NCBI RefSeq assembly: GCF_938045205.1
Contig: NZ_CALIMY010000163.1
Coordinates: forward strand, 1-18,348
DNA from: an uncultured Campylobacter sp.
GTDB taxonomy: Bacteria; Campylobacterota; Campylobacteria; Campylobacterales; Campylobacteraceae
Direction of reading: 5' to 3'
Length of the DNA stretch: 18,348 bases
The position numbers and the translations under genes are program-made. Shown piece by piece: positions 7,786 to 15,407 of this stretch. Under the pieces are notes generated by a model. That model saw only the letters and a list, made by a program, of their open reading frames with translations, ran no database searches and was not told where the DNA came from. Position 1 is the first letter of the stretch; the number at the start of each line of letters is the position of its first letter.

Positions 7786-7791
7786 TATAAT
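7786..7791 (+). promoter_or_regulatory. Predicted -10 box for gltX
   Basis: TATAAT lies 33 bases before the gltX start, behind DNA with regularly spaced T runs (7746-7769). That is the typical Campylobacter promoter pattern without a clear -35. Confidence 0.7.
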
Positions 7792-7823
7792 CCCAGCTTA
7801 AATTTAAACCCAAAGGACCTAAA

Positions 7824-9140
7824 TTGTATCGCTTCGCTCCGTCGCCCACCGGCGATATGCATATCGGAAATTTACGCGCGGCTATTTTTAACTATATCTG
7901 CTCGCTGCAGGATAAAAGCGGCTTTATTTTACGCATCGAGGATACCGACACTGCGCGCAATATCGAAGGCAAAGATCAAGAGATCATCGAAATTTTAAAG
8001 CGCTTCGGCATTGAATGGCAGAGCCTGTATTATCAAAGCAAAAATTTAAAATTTCATCAGCAGTTTGCTGCCAAGCTGCTCGCCGAGAAAAAGGCGTTTT
8101 GCTGTTTTTGTAGCGAGGAGGAGCTTGAGGCGAAAAAGCAAGCCGCCAAAGACGCGGGAGAGGCGTATCGCTACGACGGGCACTGCGAGCATTTAAGCGA
8201 CGAAGAAGTTCTAAGCAGCGAGAAGCCCTTTACTATTCGCCTTAAAAAGCCTGATCACGCGCTGGAATTTACCGACGCGATCAAAGGTCGTATCACATTT
8301 GAGCCGCAGAATATCGACAGCTTCGTCATTATGCGCGCGGACAAGACGCCAACTTATAACTTCGCCTGCGCCTGCGACGATATGATGCAGGGCGTAAGCT
8401 TCGTAATCCGCGGCGAAGATCACGTATCAAACACCCCGAAGCAAAACTGGATCCGCCAAAGCCTCGGCTACGAGGGCGAGATCAAATACGCGCACCTGCC
8501 GATCATATTAAATTCCGAAGGCAAAAAGATGAGCAAGCGCGAGGATAGCTCCTCGGTAAAATGGCTGCTTCAAAGCGGCTACCTACCCGAGGCGATCGCG
8601 AACTATCTGATCCTGCTGGGCAACAAAACGCCGCGCGAGGTCTTTAGTATGGATGAGGCGGTGGAGTTTTTCGACATCGCTAAAATTTCAAAAAGCCCGG
8701 CGAAATTTGACGAGGACAAACTCGCCTTTATAAACCGCGAGCATATCAAAAGAGCGAGCGAGCAGCGCCTAGCGGAGCTTTTTGAGCTTGAGCCGAAATT
8801 TGCGCCTTTGATAAAATTTTACACTCAAGAAGCGAGCCTTATCCCGCAAATTAAAGAAAAGATCGCAGCGATCTACGGCGCGAAAGATATCCCACAGGAG
8901 TGGGCGACGCAGGCGCAGGCGCTACGAGAGGCGATCTTAAATTTATTAAGCTCAAACGGCGCAAGCGCGGAATTTAATGATTTCAAAGCGGCGCTTTCGC
9001 AGGCTACAAATTTAAAAGGCAAGAGCCTGTTTATGCCGCTTAGGTTTTTACTGGCCGGCGCGCCGCACGGGCCGGAGCTTAGCGAGCTGTATCCGCTGAT
9101 CTGCGCCGATTTAAAGGAGATACTCGATGCTACTAAATAG
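7824..9140 (+). CDS. gltX: Glutamyl-tRNA synthetase, GluRS2-like
   Basis: This class I synthetase charges tRNA with glutamate. The 438-residue protein has the HIGH-type motif HIGN (13-16) after FAPSPTGDM, RIEDTD (37-42), a zinc site of the C-x-C/C-x-H type (C94, C96, C121, H123) and KMSKR (235-239). Epsilonproteobacteria carry two such enzymes. The short N terminus and the FAPSPTGDMHIGN start resemble the second type, which in Helicobacter pylori charges tRNA-Gln with Glu for later amidation; this assignment is from memory. The start is TTG at 7824, supported by AAAGGA about 7 bases upstream and by the immediate family-like start YRFAPSPTG. The yggT-family gene overlaps its end by 14 bp. Confidence 0.95.
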   Translation: MYRFAPSPTGDMHIGNLRAAIFNYICSLQDKSGFILRIEDTDTARNIEGKDQEIIEILKRFGIEWQSLYYQSKNLKFHQQFAAKLLAEKKAFCCFCSEEELEAKKQAAKDAGEAYRYDGHCEHLSDEEVLSSEKPFTIRLKKPDHALEFTDAIKGRITFEPQNIDSFVIMRADKTPTYNFACACDDMMQGVSFVIRGEDHVSNTPKQNWIRQSLGYEGEIKYAHLPIILNSEGKKMSKREDSSSVKWLLQSGYLPEAIANYLILLGNKTPREVFSMDEAVEFFDIAKISKSPAKFDEDKLAFINREHIKRASEQRLAELFELEPKFAPLIKFYTQEASLIPQIKEKIAAIYGAKDIPQEWATQAQALREAILNLLSSNGASAEFNDFKAALSQATNLKGKSLFMPLRFLLAGAPHGPELSELYPLICADLKEILDATK

Positions 9141-9423
9141 CGTATTTTACGGCATTTTAGTGAGTATTCACTACGTGATTCAAGCTTATATGATGCTAAT
9201 TTTCGTCGCCTGCGTTTTGAGTTTCATCCGCCCAAATCCGTTCGGTAAATTTTATAAAATCGTCCGCGCGATCTCTGCGCTTACGGAGCCTGCGTTTGCA
9301 TTGGTGCGCCGCTATCTGCCTACGACTTTCGGCGGATTTGATCTTTCGCCGCTTCTTATCCTACTCGTGCTTAACTTCTTTGATAGCGCGATAATCTATA
9401 TCATCAATAGGACGGTCATTTGA
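9127..9423 (+). CDS. YggT-family membrane protein
   Basis: This 98-residue protein has two YggT-type hydrophobic segments (about 12-36 and 76-95) around a short loop that carries the family-like PNPFGKFYKIVRAISALTEP segment. The family is widespread, sits next to cell-division or proline-metabolism genes in other bacteria, and has been linked to osmotic protection and membrane organisation; the mechanism is unknown. The ATG start has AAAGGAGA upstream, inside the end of gltX, with a 14-bp overlap. Its stop overlaps the start of the transglycosylase gene. The overlaps point to one transcript with gltX. From memory the same order is seen in C. jejuni (Cj0843c-Cj0845c). Confidence 0.93.
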   Translation: MLLNSVFYGILVSIHYVIQAYMMLIFVACVLSFIRPNPFGKFYKIVRAISALTEPAFALVRRYLPTTFGGFDLSPLLILLVLNFFDSAIIYIINRTVI

Positions 9424-11084
9424 AAATATTTCTGAAATTTAGCCTTGTTTTAGGACTGCTGTGCGCCGTAAGTAGCGGTAAAATTTTAAGCTACGAGGAG
9501 ATCAAAAACGAGCCAAAATCCCTAGCCAAGGACTATTACATCTATCGCCTAATAGATGAGACGAAATACAACAAAGCGGAGATTAAAATTTTAAAACAAA
9601 GTATCTTTCGCTACAAAGGCAAACTAAAAGAGAAGCTAGATAGAATTTTCGGCGCCATTCGCCCTCCTAAGCGTCCGGATCGCTGCGCAGGAGTAACGGC
9701 GGCGAATATTTTAGATGCAAATTTAACCTGCAAAAAGGCGCGCTCCTATCCAAATTTCATCGCCAAGCTAAGCCCGTCGGTACGCGAGACGCTCGCTTCG
9801 CAGCTACAAAGCTACCAAGACGCGGCAAGTAGAAACGCCGTAAATTTACTGCGCGGATTTAACGACGAAAATCCGAGCGAGTATTTTATGCAGAGCCGCA
9901 ACGCGCAAAACTACTTTTTATATTACGACTACTTAAAAGGTGCGGGCAAAGACGCTCTAATCGACATCGACGCCGACGCAGCCTTCGTAAGCGAACTGGC
10001 TTCGCAAAAAGGCTTCAAAGCGGTTCTCAACGACGCGCTAATCAACCGCAAATACCCGCACTTGCGCCGCTCGCTCACGGGCGTCGATCCGCTAACCGCG
10101 GAGAAGGACGTAGCGTTTATGCTGGGCGTAAATGCCGTAATGCAGGGCGATGAAGGGGCTGCGCTTGCATTTTTTAGCCGCGCAGCAGCGAGCTTTGAGA
10201 AGCCTCACGACGTGCACAATGCGAAATTTTGGATCTACCTGCTAAATGGAGATCAAAACGTCTTGCACCAGCTTGCTAGCAGCGATTATTACAGCCTCTA
10301 CGCGCTTTATGCTAAGGAGGTCTTAGGGGATAGGAATTTAAACATCATCATCCCAAACCCTGCTAAAAATTCCATCGAAGGCTACGATATCACCGATCCT
10401 TTCGCTTGGGTTCGCACGAAAAATAGCGCCGATAGAATGTCTCGCGAGCAGCTTTTAGAATTTGCAAAAAAATTCGACACCAAGCAAAGCATCGGCGAGT
10501 ACTCATACATCATGAATAAAGCAAGCGGCGGCAAGGACAACTTCTATCCGACGCCGTTTATGGAATACATCGGTGACGGTGACAATCGCCGCAAGGCGCT
10601 AATTTTGGCACTCGCACGCCAAGAAAGCCGCTTCGTGCCCGCATCGGTATCTACGTCGTATGCACTTGGAATGATGCAATTTATGCCGTTTTTGGCTAAC
10701 GAGATCGGCAAAAAGCAACTCAAAATCGACGGCTTCGATCAAGACGATATGTTCCGCCCGGAAGTCGCTTACCGCTTCGCCAACATCCATATCGACTGGC
10801 TGGAGCGCAAAATTTATAGCCCGGTTTTCATCGCATACGCTTACAACGGCGGGCTCGGGCTCGTCAAAAAGATGCTTCAGCGCGGCGATATGTTTAATAA
10901 GGGCAAATTTGAGCCGTGGCTTAGTATGGAGCTCGTGCCGTATGCCGAGAGCAGGGACTACGGTAAAAAGGTACTCGCAAACTTCATCATCTACTCGCAG
11001 ATCCTAGATCCGCGCGCGAAAGTCTCGGTGCAGCAGGAGCTGCAAGATCTGCTGGTACCGAGCAGAAGCGACAGCTTCCGCTAA
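9420..11084 (+). CDS. slt: Soluble lytic murein transglycosylase
   Basis: This enzyme cuts the MurNAc-GlcNAc bond of peptidoglycan and leaves 1,6-anhydro ends, acting in the periplasm. A signal peptide covers about residues 1-20 (MKIFLKFSLVLGLLCAVSSG). A long alpha-helical region (about 30-370) matches the superhelical part of Slt70-like enzymes. The catalytic domain follows: ALARQESRF with catalytic Glu402, GMMQFMP (417-423) and AYNGG (474-478). The 554-residue length is typical for Campylobacter. The start is TTG at 9420, overlapping the stop of the yggT-family gene, with AGGA 8 bases upstream; the codons right after it encode the signal peptide. Roles known for the family in epsilonproteobacteria include wall turnover and assembly of flagella or secretion systems. 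Confidence 0.95.
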   Translation: MKIFLKFSLVLGLLCAVSSGKILSYEEIKNEPKSLAKDYYIYRLIDETKYNKAEIKILKQSIFRYKGKLKEKLDRIFGAIRPPKRPDRCAGVTAANILDANLTCKKARSYPNFIAKLSPSVRETLASQLQSYQDAASRNAVNLLRGFNDENPSEYFMQSRNAQNYFLYYDYLKGAGKDALIDIDADAAFVSELASQKGFKAVLNDALINRKYPHLRRSLTGVDPLTAEKDVAFMLGVNAVMQGDEGAALAFFSRAAASFEKPHDVHNAKFWIYLLNGDQNVLHQLASSDYYSLYALYAKEVLGDRNLNIIIPNPAKNSIEGYDITDPFAWVRTKNSADRMSREQLLEFAKKFDTKQSIGEYSYIMNKASGGKDNFYPTPFMEYIGDGDNRRKALILALARQESRFVPASVSTSYALGMMQFMPFLANEIGKKQLKIDGFDQDDMFRPEVAYRFANIHIDWLERKIYSPVFIAYAYNGGLGLVKKMLQRGDMFNKGKFEPWLSMELVPYAESRDYGKKVLANFIIYSQILDPRAKVSVQQELQDLLVPSRSDSFR

Positions 11085-11114
11085 GCCGGCGGCGGGCTTG
11101 AAGGATGATTTTAA

Positions 11115-11151
11115 GAGGCGGCGAGCGAGGAATTTTAAAAACCGCCGCCTC
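11115..11151. repeat. GC-rich hairpin between slt and the small membrane-protein gene
   Basis: GAGGCGGCG (11115-11123) and CGCCGCCTC (11143-11151) form a perfect 9-bp inverted repeat with a 19-nt loop. No T run follows on the plus strand, so it is not a classical terminator. It may protect the 3' end of the gltX-yggT-slt transcript or attenuate read-through. A second, smaller inverted repeat follows (TGCCCG at 11166-11171 with CGGGCA at 11185-11190). Confidence 0.6.
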
Positions 11152-11265
11152 AAAAGCGCAAAATTTGCCCGCCAAGAGCCTAGACGGGCAGATCAAAACG
11201 GCGAAATTCTATCACTTAATGCCCAATAAGGGCTCTTTCCCGCCCTGCATGAAAGGCGGCGCGCC

Positions 11266-11508
11266 ATGCAAATTATCGCGACCGTAGTTCTTGTAGTAGC
11301 CGCCGTTTTGTGCGTATCGTCATTGAAAGACGAAAAGAAGCGCTCCGCAAATTTAGCGGCTTGCCTGTTTTTTATGGCGTTTGCGTATTGCGTGCAATTC
11401 GGCGTGTGGGACGATAGCTACGTCCGAGCGGGCGGCGCGGCGCTGATATTGTTTTTTATATTCGCGCTTGCTTTTTTCGAGCTTTATTTCTGGGGCGACG
11501 AGCTCTAA
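11266..11508 (+). CDS. Small membrane protein of unknown function (80 aa)
   Basis: I do not recognise the family. The protein has a hydrophobic N-terminal helix (about 2-19), a short charged loop (KDEKKRS), and hydrophobic segments at about 29-44 and 56-74, so two or three membrane passes. It ends FELYFWGDEL. The ATG at 11266 has AAAGG 8 bases upstream. It lies 181 bp after slt on the same strand, behind two hairpins, so it may have its own transcript. The regular hydrophobic pattern makes it more credible than the spurious ORFs around it, but no homologue is recalled. Confidence 0.6.
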   Translation: MQIIATVVLVVAAVLCVSSLKDEKKRSANLAACLFFMAFAYCVQFGVWDDSYVRAGGAALILFFIFALAFFELYFWGDEL

Positions 11509-11902
11509 AATCTAAAATTTATTGAAATTTTATCGCGGCGTTTTGCGAGCGATTAAATTAGCGCCCAAGCGTAGAATTTTAAGTGGCATGAAATCAAAAT
11601 CGAGCGTTTTCGGCCATGGAATTAAACAGATAAACCATCCGTAGCTTACCCGCCGCAAAGGCTGCGGCAGGTTTAAATTTAGCTGTTTTTACGGCCTGCT
11701 TGCGGCAATTTAAAATTTCGTAACTTCGGATATTCAGGTCGCCGTTTAAATTTCGGCAAGTTTTAAATTTTAAATTTACGCTTGCCTCCCCTGCGCCGTT
11801 TTAGTTAAATTTAACGGCGCGGGGCCTGTAAGCGCGAGATGATTGAATCGTGATTTAATCGTGCGACTCCGCAAGCCCTTTTAAAATTTAGCGATCAAAT
11901 TG
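11509..11902. other. Intergenic region between convergent genes, AAATTT-rich, with hairpins
   Basis: No credible ORF is seen in these 394 bases. The stretch holds about eight AAATTT words. A short GC-rich hairpin has GCCGCA at 11652-11657 and TGCGGC at 11663-11668 with a 5-nt loop. A longer hairpin lies at 11779-11834 (separate entry). Confidence 0.6.
11779..11834. terminator. Long imperfect hairpin between convergent genes, possible bidirectional terminator
   Basis: The core is GCGCCGTT (11793-11800) paired with AACGGCGC (11813-11820), with a 12-nt AT-rich loop. CCCC (11788-11791) pairs with GGGG (11821-11824) across a single bulged T. After an internal loop, CGCTT (11779-11783) pairs with AAGCG (11830-11834). 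No uridine run follows on either strand, so terminator function is inferred only from stem strength and its place between genes that end toward each other. Confidence 0.5.
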
Positions 11903-12859
11903 CTATTTAAAAAGCCCTTTGATCTTGCCGAAAAGTGACTTCTCACCGCCTGCGGAGGTTTCGTCTTCATGATCTTCTGTGGCGGAATTCTCACTGCCGC
12001 CTTCTATCGTATCGCCGCTGCACGGAATGGAATTCTCGCCGTTTGCCTTCATTGCGCCGCCATCCGCTTCCATTGCACTGTCGCCGCCCGTCGCATTGGC
12101 GTCGCGCGAGGCAAAATTATCTCTGACCATCCTAACGCCTCCGCCTGTATTGCTACGCTCTATCGCCTCGCCGATCTGCTGTGCGGCGATTTCCGCGTAG
12201 ATCAGCGCGCCCTGCGTATCACAATTAAAAAGATTTGAAAACGACTCGGACCTATTAAGATCAATCGGATTGGGCTCAACCACTTCGGTAGCCTCAAGTA
12301 GTCCCACTTCAAGCTCGCGCGCCAAATTTAGCGCCTTTAAAAACACGGGCAAATTCTGCGCATAAAACTCATCTACGGCGGATTTAACCTCGCCGCCCGC
12401 CTCATAATCGCGCAATAAATTTTGCACGCCAGCGGCGTTTAGATACGCGCCGCAGCAATAGTTTTCGACGATCTCGTTGTGAATTTCGCCGCTAAATTCC
12501 GCTAAAAATTCCGCCGGCAAAACCTCGCGCCAATCGCTTGTGTAGGGTTTAAATTTAGAGCTTTGCGCCGCCAAAAAGCTAAACGCCGTGCCGCGCGTGT
12601 AAAAATACTCTCTAAAATAGCCCTGCGCCACGGCGAGGTGAAATCCGTGCGTTTTATTAAAAATCCTCTGCGTGCCGTACTGCAGCGCCGAGCGGAAGCC
12701 GTCCGCGTATTTTTCTGCGTAAAATTCATCTATCCCCGCTTCGCGCGCTATTTTAGCGATAGCCTCAAAATCGCCCTTTTGCGCGAGCTTTAGCGGCTCA
12801 AAATACCACTGCGAAATTTCATCTTTGCCGATCGCGTGATAGCTTATGTCGTAACCCAC
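11903..12859 (-). CDS. Protein of unknown function with acidic linker and amphipathic C-terminal tail (318 aa)
   Basis: I do not recognise this protein. I place the start at GTG (12859), because AAGGAG sits about 7 bases upstream; the longer frame from 12901 would overlap the lipoprotein gene. Residues 1-220 look like a soluble alpha-helical domain, opening VGYDISYHAIGKDEISQWYF and rich in Tyr, Phe, Ala and Glu. Two adjacent cysteines lie at about 135-136. Residues of about 236-305 are a low-complexity linker of Gly, Ala, Ser, Asn, Asp and Glu. The last twelve residues (KSLFGKIKGLFK) form a basic amphipathic helix of the kind that binds membranes or a partner. The gene starts 11 bp after the lipoprotein stop, so the two are probably one unit. 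Confidence 0.82.
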   Translation of the reverse strand: MGYDISYHAIGKDEISQWYFEPLKLAQKGDFEAIAKIAREAGIDEFYAEKYADGFRSALQYGTQRIFNKTHGFHLAVAQGYFREYFYTRGTAFSFLAAQSSKFKPYTSDWREVLPAEFLAEFSGEIHNEIVENYCCGAYLNAAGVQNLLRDYEAGGEVKSAVDEFYAQNLPVFLKALNLARELEVGLLEATEVVEPNPIDLNRSESFSNLFNCDTQGALIYAEIAAQQIGEAIERSNTGGGVRMVRDNFASRDANATGGDSAMEADGGAMKANGENSIPCSGDTIEGGSENSATEDHEDETSAGGEKSLFGKIKGLFK

Positions 12860-12870
12860 CCTCTCTCCTT

Positions 12871-13392
12871 TTAATCTTTCAGATCGATCTGCGGCTGCCA
12901 ATACAGCGACTTTGAAACTTTACGAAATTTCATCGTGGCGCCCAGACCATTTGAGGTGCGGTAGCTAAGCACCAGCTCGTCCTTATCGCTCTTAGGCGCG
13001 GTGATCTTGTAGCGGCTCGCCCACGCGATCTTAAAAAGCTCCTTTTGTAAAAGCGGATCGCCATCGCTCAGCGGCACTACGTTTGCGTTTGCGCCGTTGA
13101 TCTGTACCGCGCGGATCTGAATCTCTTTAGGATAGGAGGTGAGTAAAAACACCTCGTCCTCCGCGGTATTTCTAAGCTCGGGCGCGACGGGATTCAGATA
13201 GGTCGCCACTCCCAAATATCGATCGCCCGCGCGCACCGATTCAAATTTTTGCGTATAAGCAAGAAACTCGTTTTTAAGCGGATCGTGACGGGGATCGTTT
13301 GCGGAGCAGGAGTTTAAAAATAGCGCTAGTGCGGCTAGGAGCAAGCCCTTTAGCAGGCCGTTTAGCGCGCCGCTAAAATCAAATTTATTCAT
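12871..13392 (-). CDS. Predicted lipoprotein (173 aa)
   Basis: A lipoprotein signal sequence covers residues 1-29, ending in the lipobox LNSC with Cys29 as the lipidated residue. Ser30 and Ala31 follow, so there is no inner-membrane retention Asp and an outer-membrane location is plausible. The mature part is soluble with mixed beta strands (LYWQPQIDLKD at the end, EDEVFLLTSYPKEIQIRAVQI in the middle). No catalytic motif is seen. The ATG has AAAGGAAAG about 5 bases upstream. The gene is divergent from mobB and is followed by the unknown 318-residue gene. From memory it corresponds to the lipoprotein gene Cj0842 of C. jejuni, which also lies between slt and mobB. The function is unknown. Confidence 0.87.
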   Translation of the reverse strand: MNKFDFSGALNGLLKGLLLAALALFLNSCSANDPRHDPLKNEFLAYTQKFESVRAGDRYLGVATYLNPVAPELRNTAEDEVFLLTSYPKEIQIRAVQINGANANVVPLSDGDPLLQKELFKIAWASRYKITAPKSDKDELVLSYRTSNGLGATMKFRKVSKSLYWQPQIDLKD

Positions 13393-13419
13393 CGATCTTT
13401 CCTTTGAAATTTTAGGCGC

Positions 13420-13425
13420 ATTCTA
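13420..13425 (-). promoter_or_regulatory. Possible -10 box for the lipoprotein gene
   Basis: The minus strand reads TAGAAT, about 28 bases before the lipoprotein ATG, behind AT-rich DNA in the 101-bp divergent gap. The match is one base off consensus. Confidence 0.5.
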
Positions 13426-13457
13426 ACGAATTTTGCTTTTTAAAAGGCTAAATTCGC

Positions 13458-13463
13458 TACAAT
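13458..13463 (+). promoter_or_regulatory. Possible -10 box for mobB-fbp
   Basis: TACAAT lies 30 bases before the mobB ATG, preceded by T-rich DNA (13430-13442). It is one base off TATAAT. Confidence 0.55.
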
Positions 13464-13493
13464 CTGCTCATCTTAAAAAGCCGGATTCTAAAA

Positions 13494-13982
13494 ATGAAAA
13501 GACTTGCTATCGCATTTTCAGGCCCTTCCAACAGCGGCAAAACGACGCTAATTTGCAAGATCGCTAAAATTTTTATCGCTAGCGGGCTACGGACTGCGAT
13601 CGTAAAGCACGATCCGGGCGATAAGGCGCGCTTTGACGTAGAGGGCAAGGACAGCGCCAAATTTAGCGAGCTCGGCGCCGAGACCGTCGTGATGAGCCCG
13701 ACGCGGACGAGCTATTTTTCACAGCGCTGTATGCAGATTGACGAAGTCGTGCGGATGCTCGGAGACTTCGATATCCTGCTCGTAGAGGGGTTAAAGACGC
13801 TGCCGCTGCCGCGCATAAGCCTGTTTCGCGACAGGATCGATGAGGCGTATCTACCATTTTCGGACGCGATCGCTTCAAATTTAAGCGGCGAGCAGATGGA
13901 TAAGTTTTGCCGCGTAAATTTCGACATCGACGACGCTGCGGGCATTAGCGAATGGATCTTAAAAAACGCCAAAAAAATGTAA
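13494..13982 (+). CDS. mobB: Molybdopterin-guanine dinucleotide biosynthesis adapter MobB
   Basis: MobB is a P-loop GTP-binding protein that assists attachment of GMP to molybdopterin, the cofactor form used by periplasmic reductases such as nitrate or formate enzymes. The 162-residue protein has the Walker A motif GPSNSGKTT (10-18), the family segment AIVKHDPGDK near residue 40, and a Walker B-like FDILLVEGLK (about 93-102), which is typical of MobB (VEGFK-like). The ATG start has only a weak upstream ribosome-binding site. It is followed 9 bp later by fbp. The pairing with fbp has no obvious metabolic logic but, from memory, is conserved in C. jejuni (Cj0840c-Cj0841c). Confidence 0.93.
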   Translation: MKRLAIAFSGPSNSGKTTLICKIAKIFIASGLRTAIVKHDPGDKARFDVEGKDSAKFSELGAETVVMSPTRTSYFSQRCMQIDEVVRMLGDFDILLVEGLKTLPLPRISLFRDRIDEAYLPFSDAIASNLSGEQMDKFCRVNFDIDDAAGISEWILKNAKKM

Positions 13983-13991
13983 AGGAATAAA

Positions 13992-14840
13992 ATGCAAGAG
14001 ATCGTAAAATCAATCCAAAATATCGCGCTACAAATCGCCGAGGAGCTGAAATACGCGGACTTCGGCTACACCGATCATCACAACAGCACGGGCGATACGC
14101 AGCTCAAACTCGACGTAAAAAGCGACGCCATAATCGAGGCGGAATTTCGCAAAAATCCGCTCGTACGCGCCCTAATCAGCGAGGAAAAAGAGGAAGCGTT
14201 AGAGCTTCGAAAGGATGCGCGCCTAATCGTCGCTTACGATCCACTCGACGGCTCGAGCTTGGTGGACGTAAATTTTGCCGTGGGCTCGATTTTCGGCATC
14301 TACGAGGATGAAATTTCGCCCGCAAACTTAAAAGCGGCGATCTATTGCATCTACGGACCGCGCCTTGAGATGGTCGTTTGCGAGGACGAGCCGAAGCTTT
14401 ATCGCCTAAATCGCGAGGGTAAATTTAGCTTTGTAAAAGATCTGCGCCTACAGCAAAAAGGCAAACTAAACGCCACGGGTGCGACGCAAAAGGGTTGGAG
14501 CGAACCGCACCGAAAGCTCGTGCGGGCGCTGTTTGACGAGGGCTACCGCCTGCGATACAGCGGCGCGATGGTAAGCGACCTGCATCAAATTTTATTAAAA
14601 GGCGGCGGACTTTTCAGCTACCCCGCTACCAGCGATCATCCGCACGGCAAGCTTCGCGTAACATTCGAAGTGCTGCCGTTTGCGTTCATCTTCGAGCGCG
14701 CCGGAGGCGCCACCAGCGACGGCGCGAATGGCTCGCTTTTGCAGCTTAAAATCGAGAAAATCCACCAAAGCACCCCTTGCTTTTTTGGCTCGAAGTATGA
14801 GATCGCGAAGATGCATGAAATTTACGGCGGGAAAAACTGA
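13992..14840 (+). CDS. fbp: Fructose-1,6-bisphosphatase, class 1
   Basis: This enzyme hydrolyses fructose 1,6-bisphosphate to fructose 6-phosphate, the committed step of gluconeogenesis, which campylobacters need because most do not use sugars. The 282-residue protein has the metal site EE (64-65), the signature DPLDGSS (83-89), and YGPRLEMVV (121-129). SGAMVSDLHQILLKGG (190-205) and FERAGGATSDG (234-244) follow. It is shorter than the E. coli enzyme (about 332 residues), as I recall is usual in epsilonproteobacteria. The ATG start has AAAGGA 5 bases upstream. Its stop overlaps the ATG of the next gene by one base (14840). Confidence 0.96.
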   Translation: MQEIVKSIQNIALQIAEELKYADFGYTDHHNSTGDTQLKLDVKSDAIIEAEFRKNPLVRALISEEKEEALELRKDARLIVAYDPLDGSSLVDVNFAVGSIFGIYEDEISPANLKAAIYCIYGPRLEMVVCEDEPKLYRLNREGKFSFVKDLRLQQKGKLNATGATQKGWSEPHRKLVRALFDEGYRLRYSGAMVSDLHQILLKGGGLFSYPATSDHPHGKLRVTFEVLPFAFIFERAGGATSDGANGSLLQLKIEKIHQSTPCFFGSKYEIAKMHEIYGGKN

Positions 14841-15049
14841 TGGTTGATACCGAAAACACCGCGCCGCGCGACGTTTACGACGAAATTTTGGATAAAAGCT
14901 TAGCCGCGCTGCAGGCGTGCCAGGCGGAACACAACCTCACCAGCTGCCTGGAGTGCGAGAAGCTGCTGGATTGCGTGGTGCGCGACAAATACGTCAAGGC
15001 GGTTTATGAGAGCATGTCGCACGGCGCGACGGGGGATTTTTCGTTTTAA
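14840..15049 (+). CDS. Cys-rich small protein of unknown function (69 aa)
   Basis: The protein has a helical acidic N-terminal half with a lone Cys, then a cluster SCLECEKLLDC, that is C-x2-C-x5-C, followed by the conserved-looking end RDKYVKAVYESMSHGATGDFSF. The cysteine spacing could bind a metal ion, but no catalytic function is known to me. I recall similar short proteins in other epsilonproteobacteria with the same Cys cluster and the YVKAVYESM segment, and C. jejuni has a small gene (Cj0839c) at the same place. Its ATG overlaps the TGA of fbp by one base, so it is almost certainly cotranslated with fbp. Confidence 0.8.
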   Translation: MVDTENTAPRDVYDEILDKSLAALQACQAEHNLTSCLECEKLLDCVVRDKYVKAVYESMSHGATGDFSF

Positions 15050-15407
15050 ATTTAGCTATTGCGATCGCGAAATTCTATGAAACCGGCTGCTCAAAGCTCT
15101 TGCGGCGCAGGATTTTCACGAAGATGGCTGCGGCGTGGAATTTGCTCTGCGACGCAGATTTAATCCGGCGGCGCGCAGGTTCTTGCTTTGCAGTGTAAAA
15201 TTTGCTCCGCTGCGAAACAGTAAAATTTACGGCGCGATTTGGCGTCGTGGCGAGATATGCTCTGCGGCGCGTCTATTTTGTGGGCTAGGTTTGCGGCGGC
15301 CGATAAAATTTAAATTGCGGGCACGGTTAAATTTCAAATGCGTGGCTAAATTTGAAGCGGGCGATCGGTCAAATTTTAGACGCTGCGGCTGGATTTTAAA
15401 ATTTACG

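Noticed and set aside
11105..11287. 60-codon plus-strand ORF between slt and the small membrane-protein gene
   Set aside because: It runs through two GC-rich hairpins and overlaps the better-supported start at 11266; the AAGG upstream is too close to its ATG.
12859..12901. Longer ATG start for the unknown protein
   Set aside because: The extra 14 residues overlap the end of the lipoprotein gene, while GTG 12859 has a good AAGGAG at the right distance.
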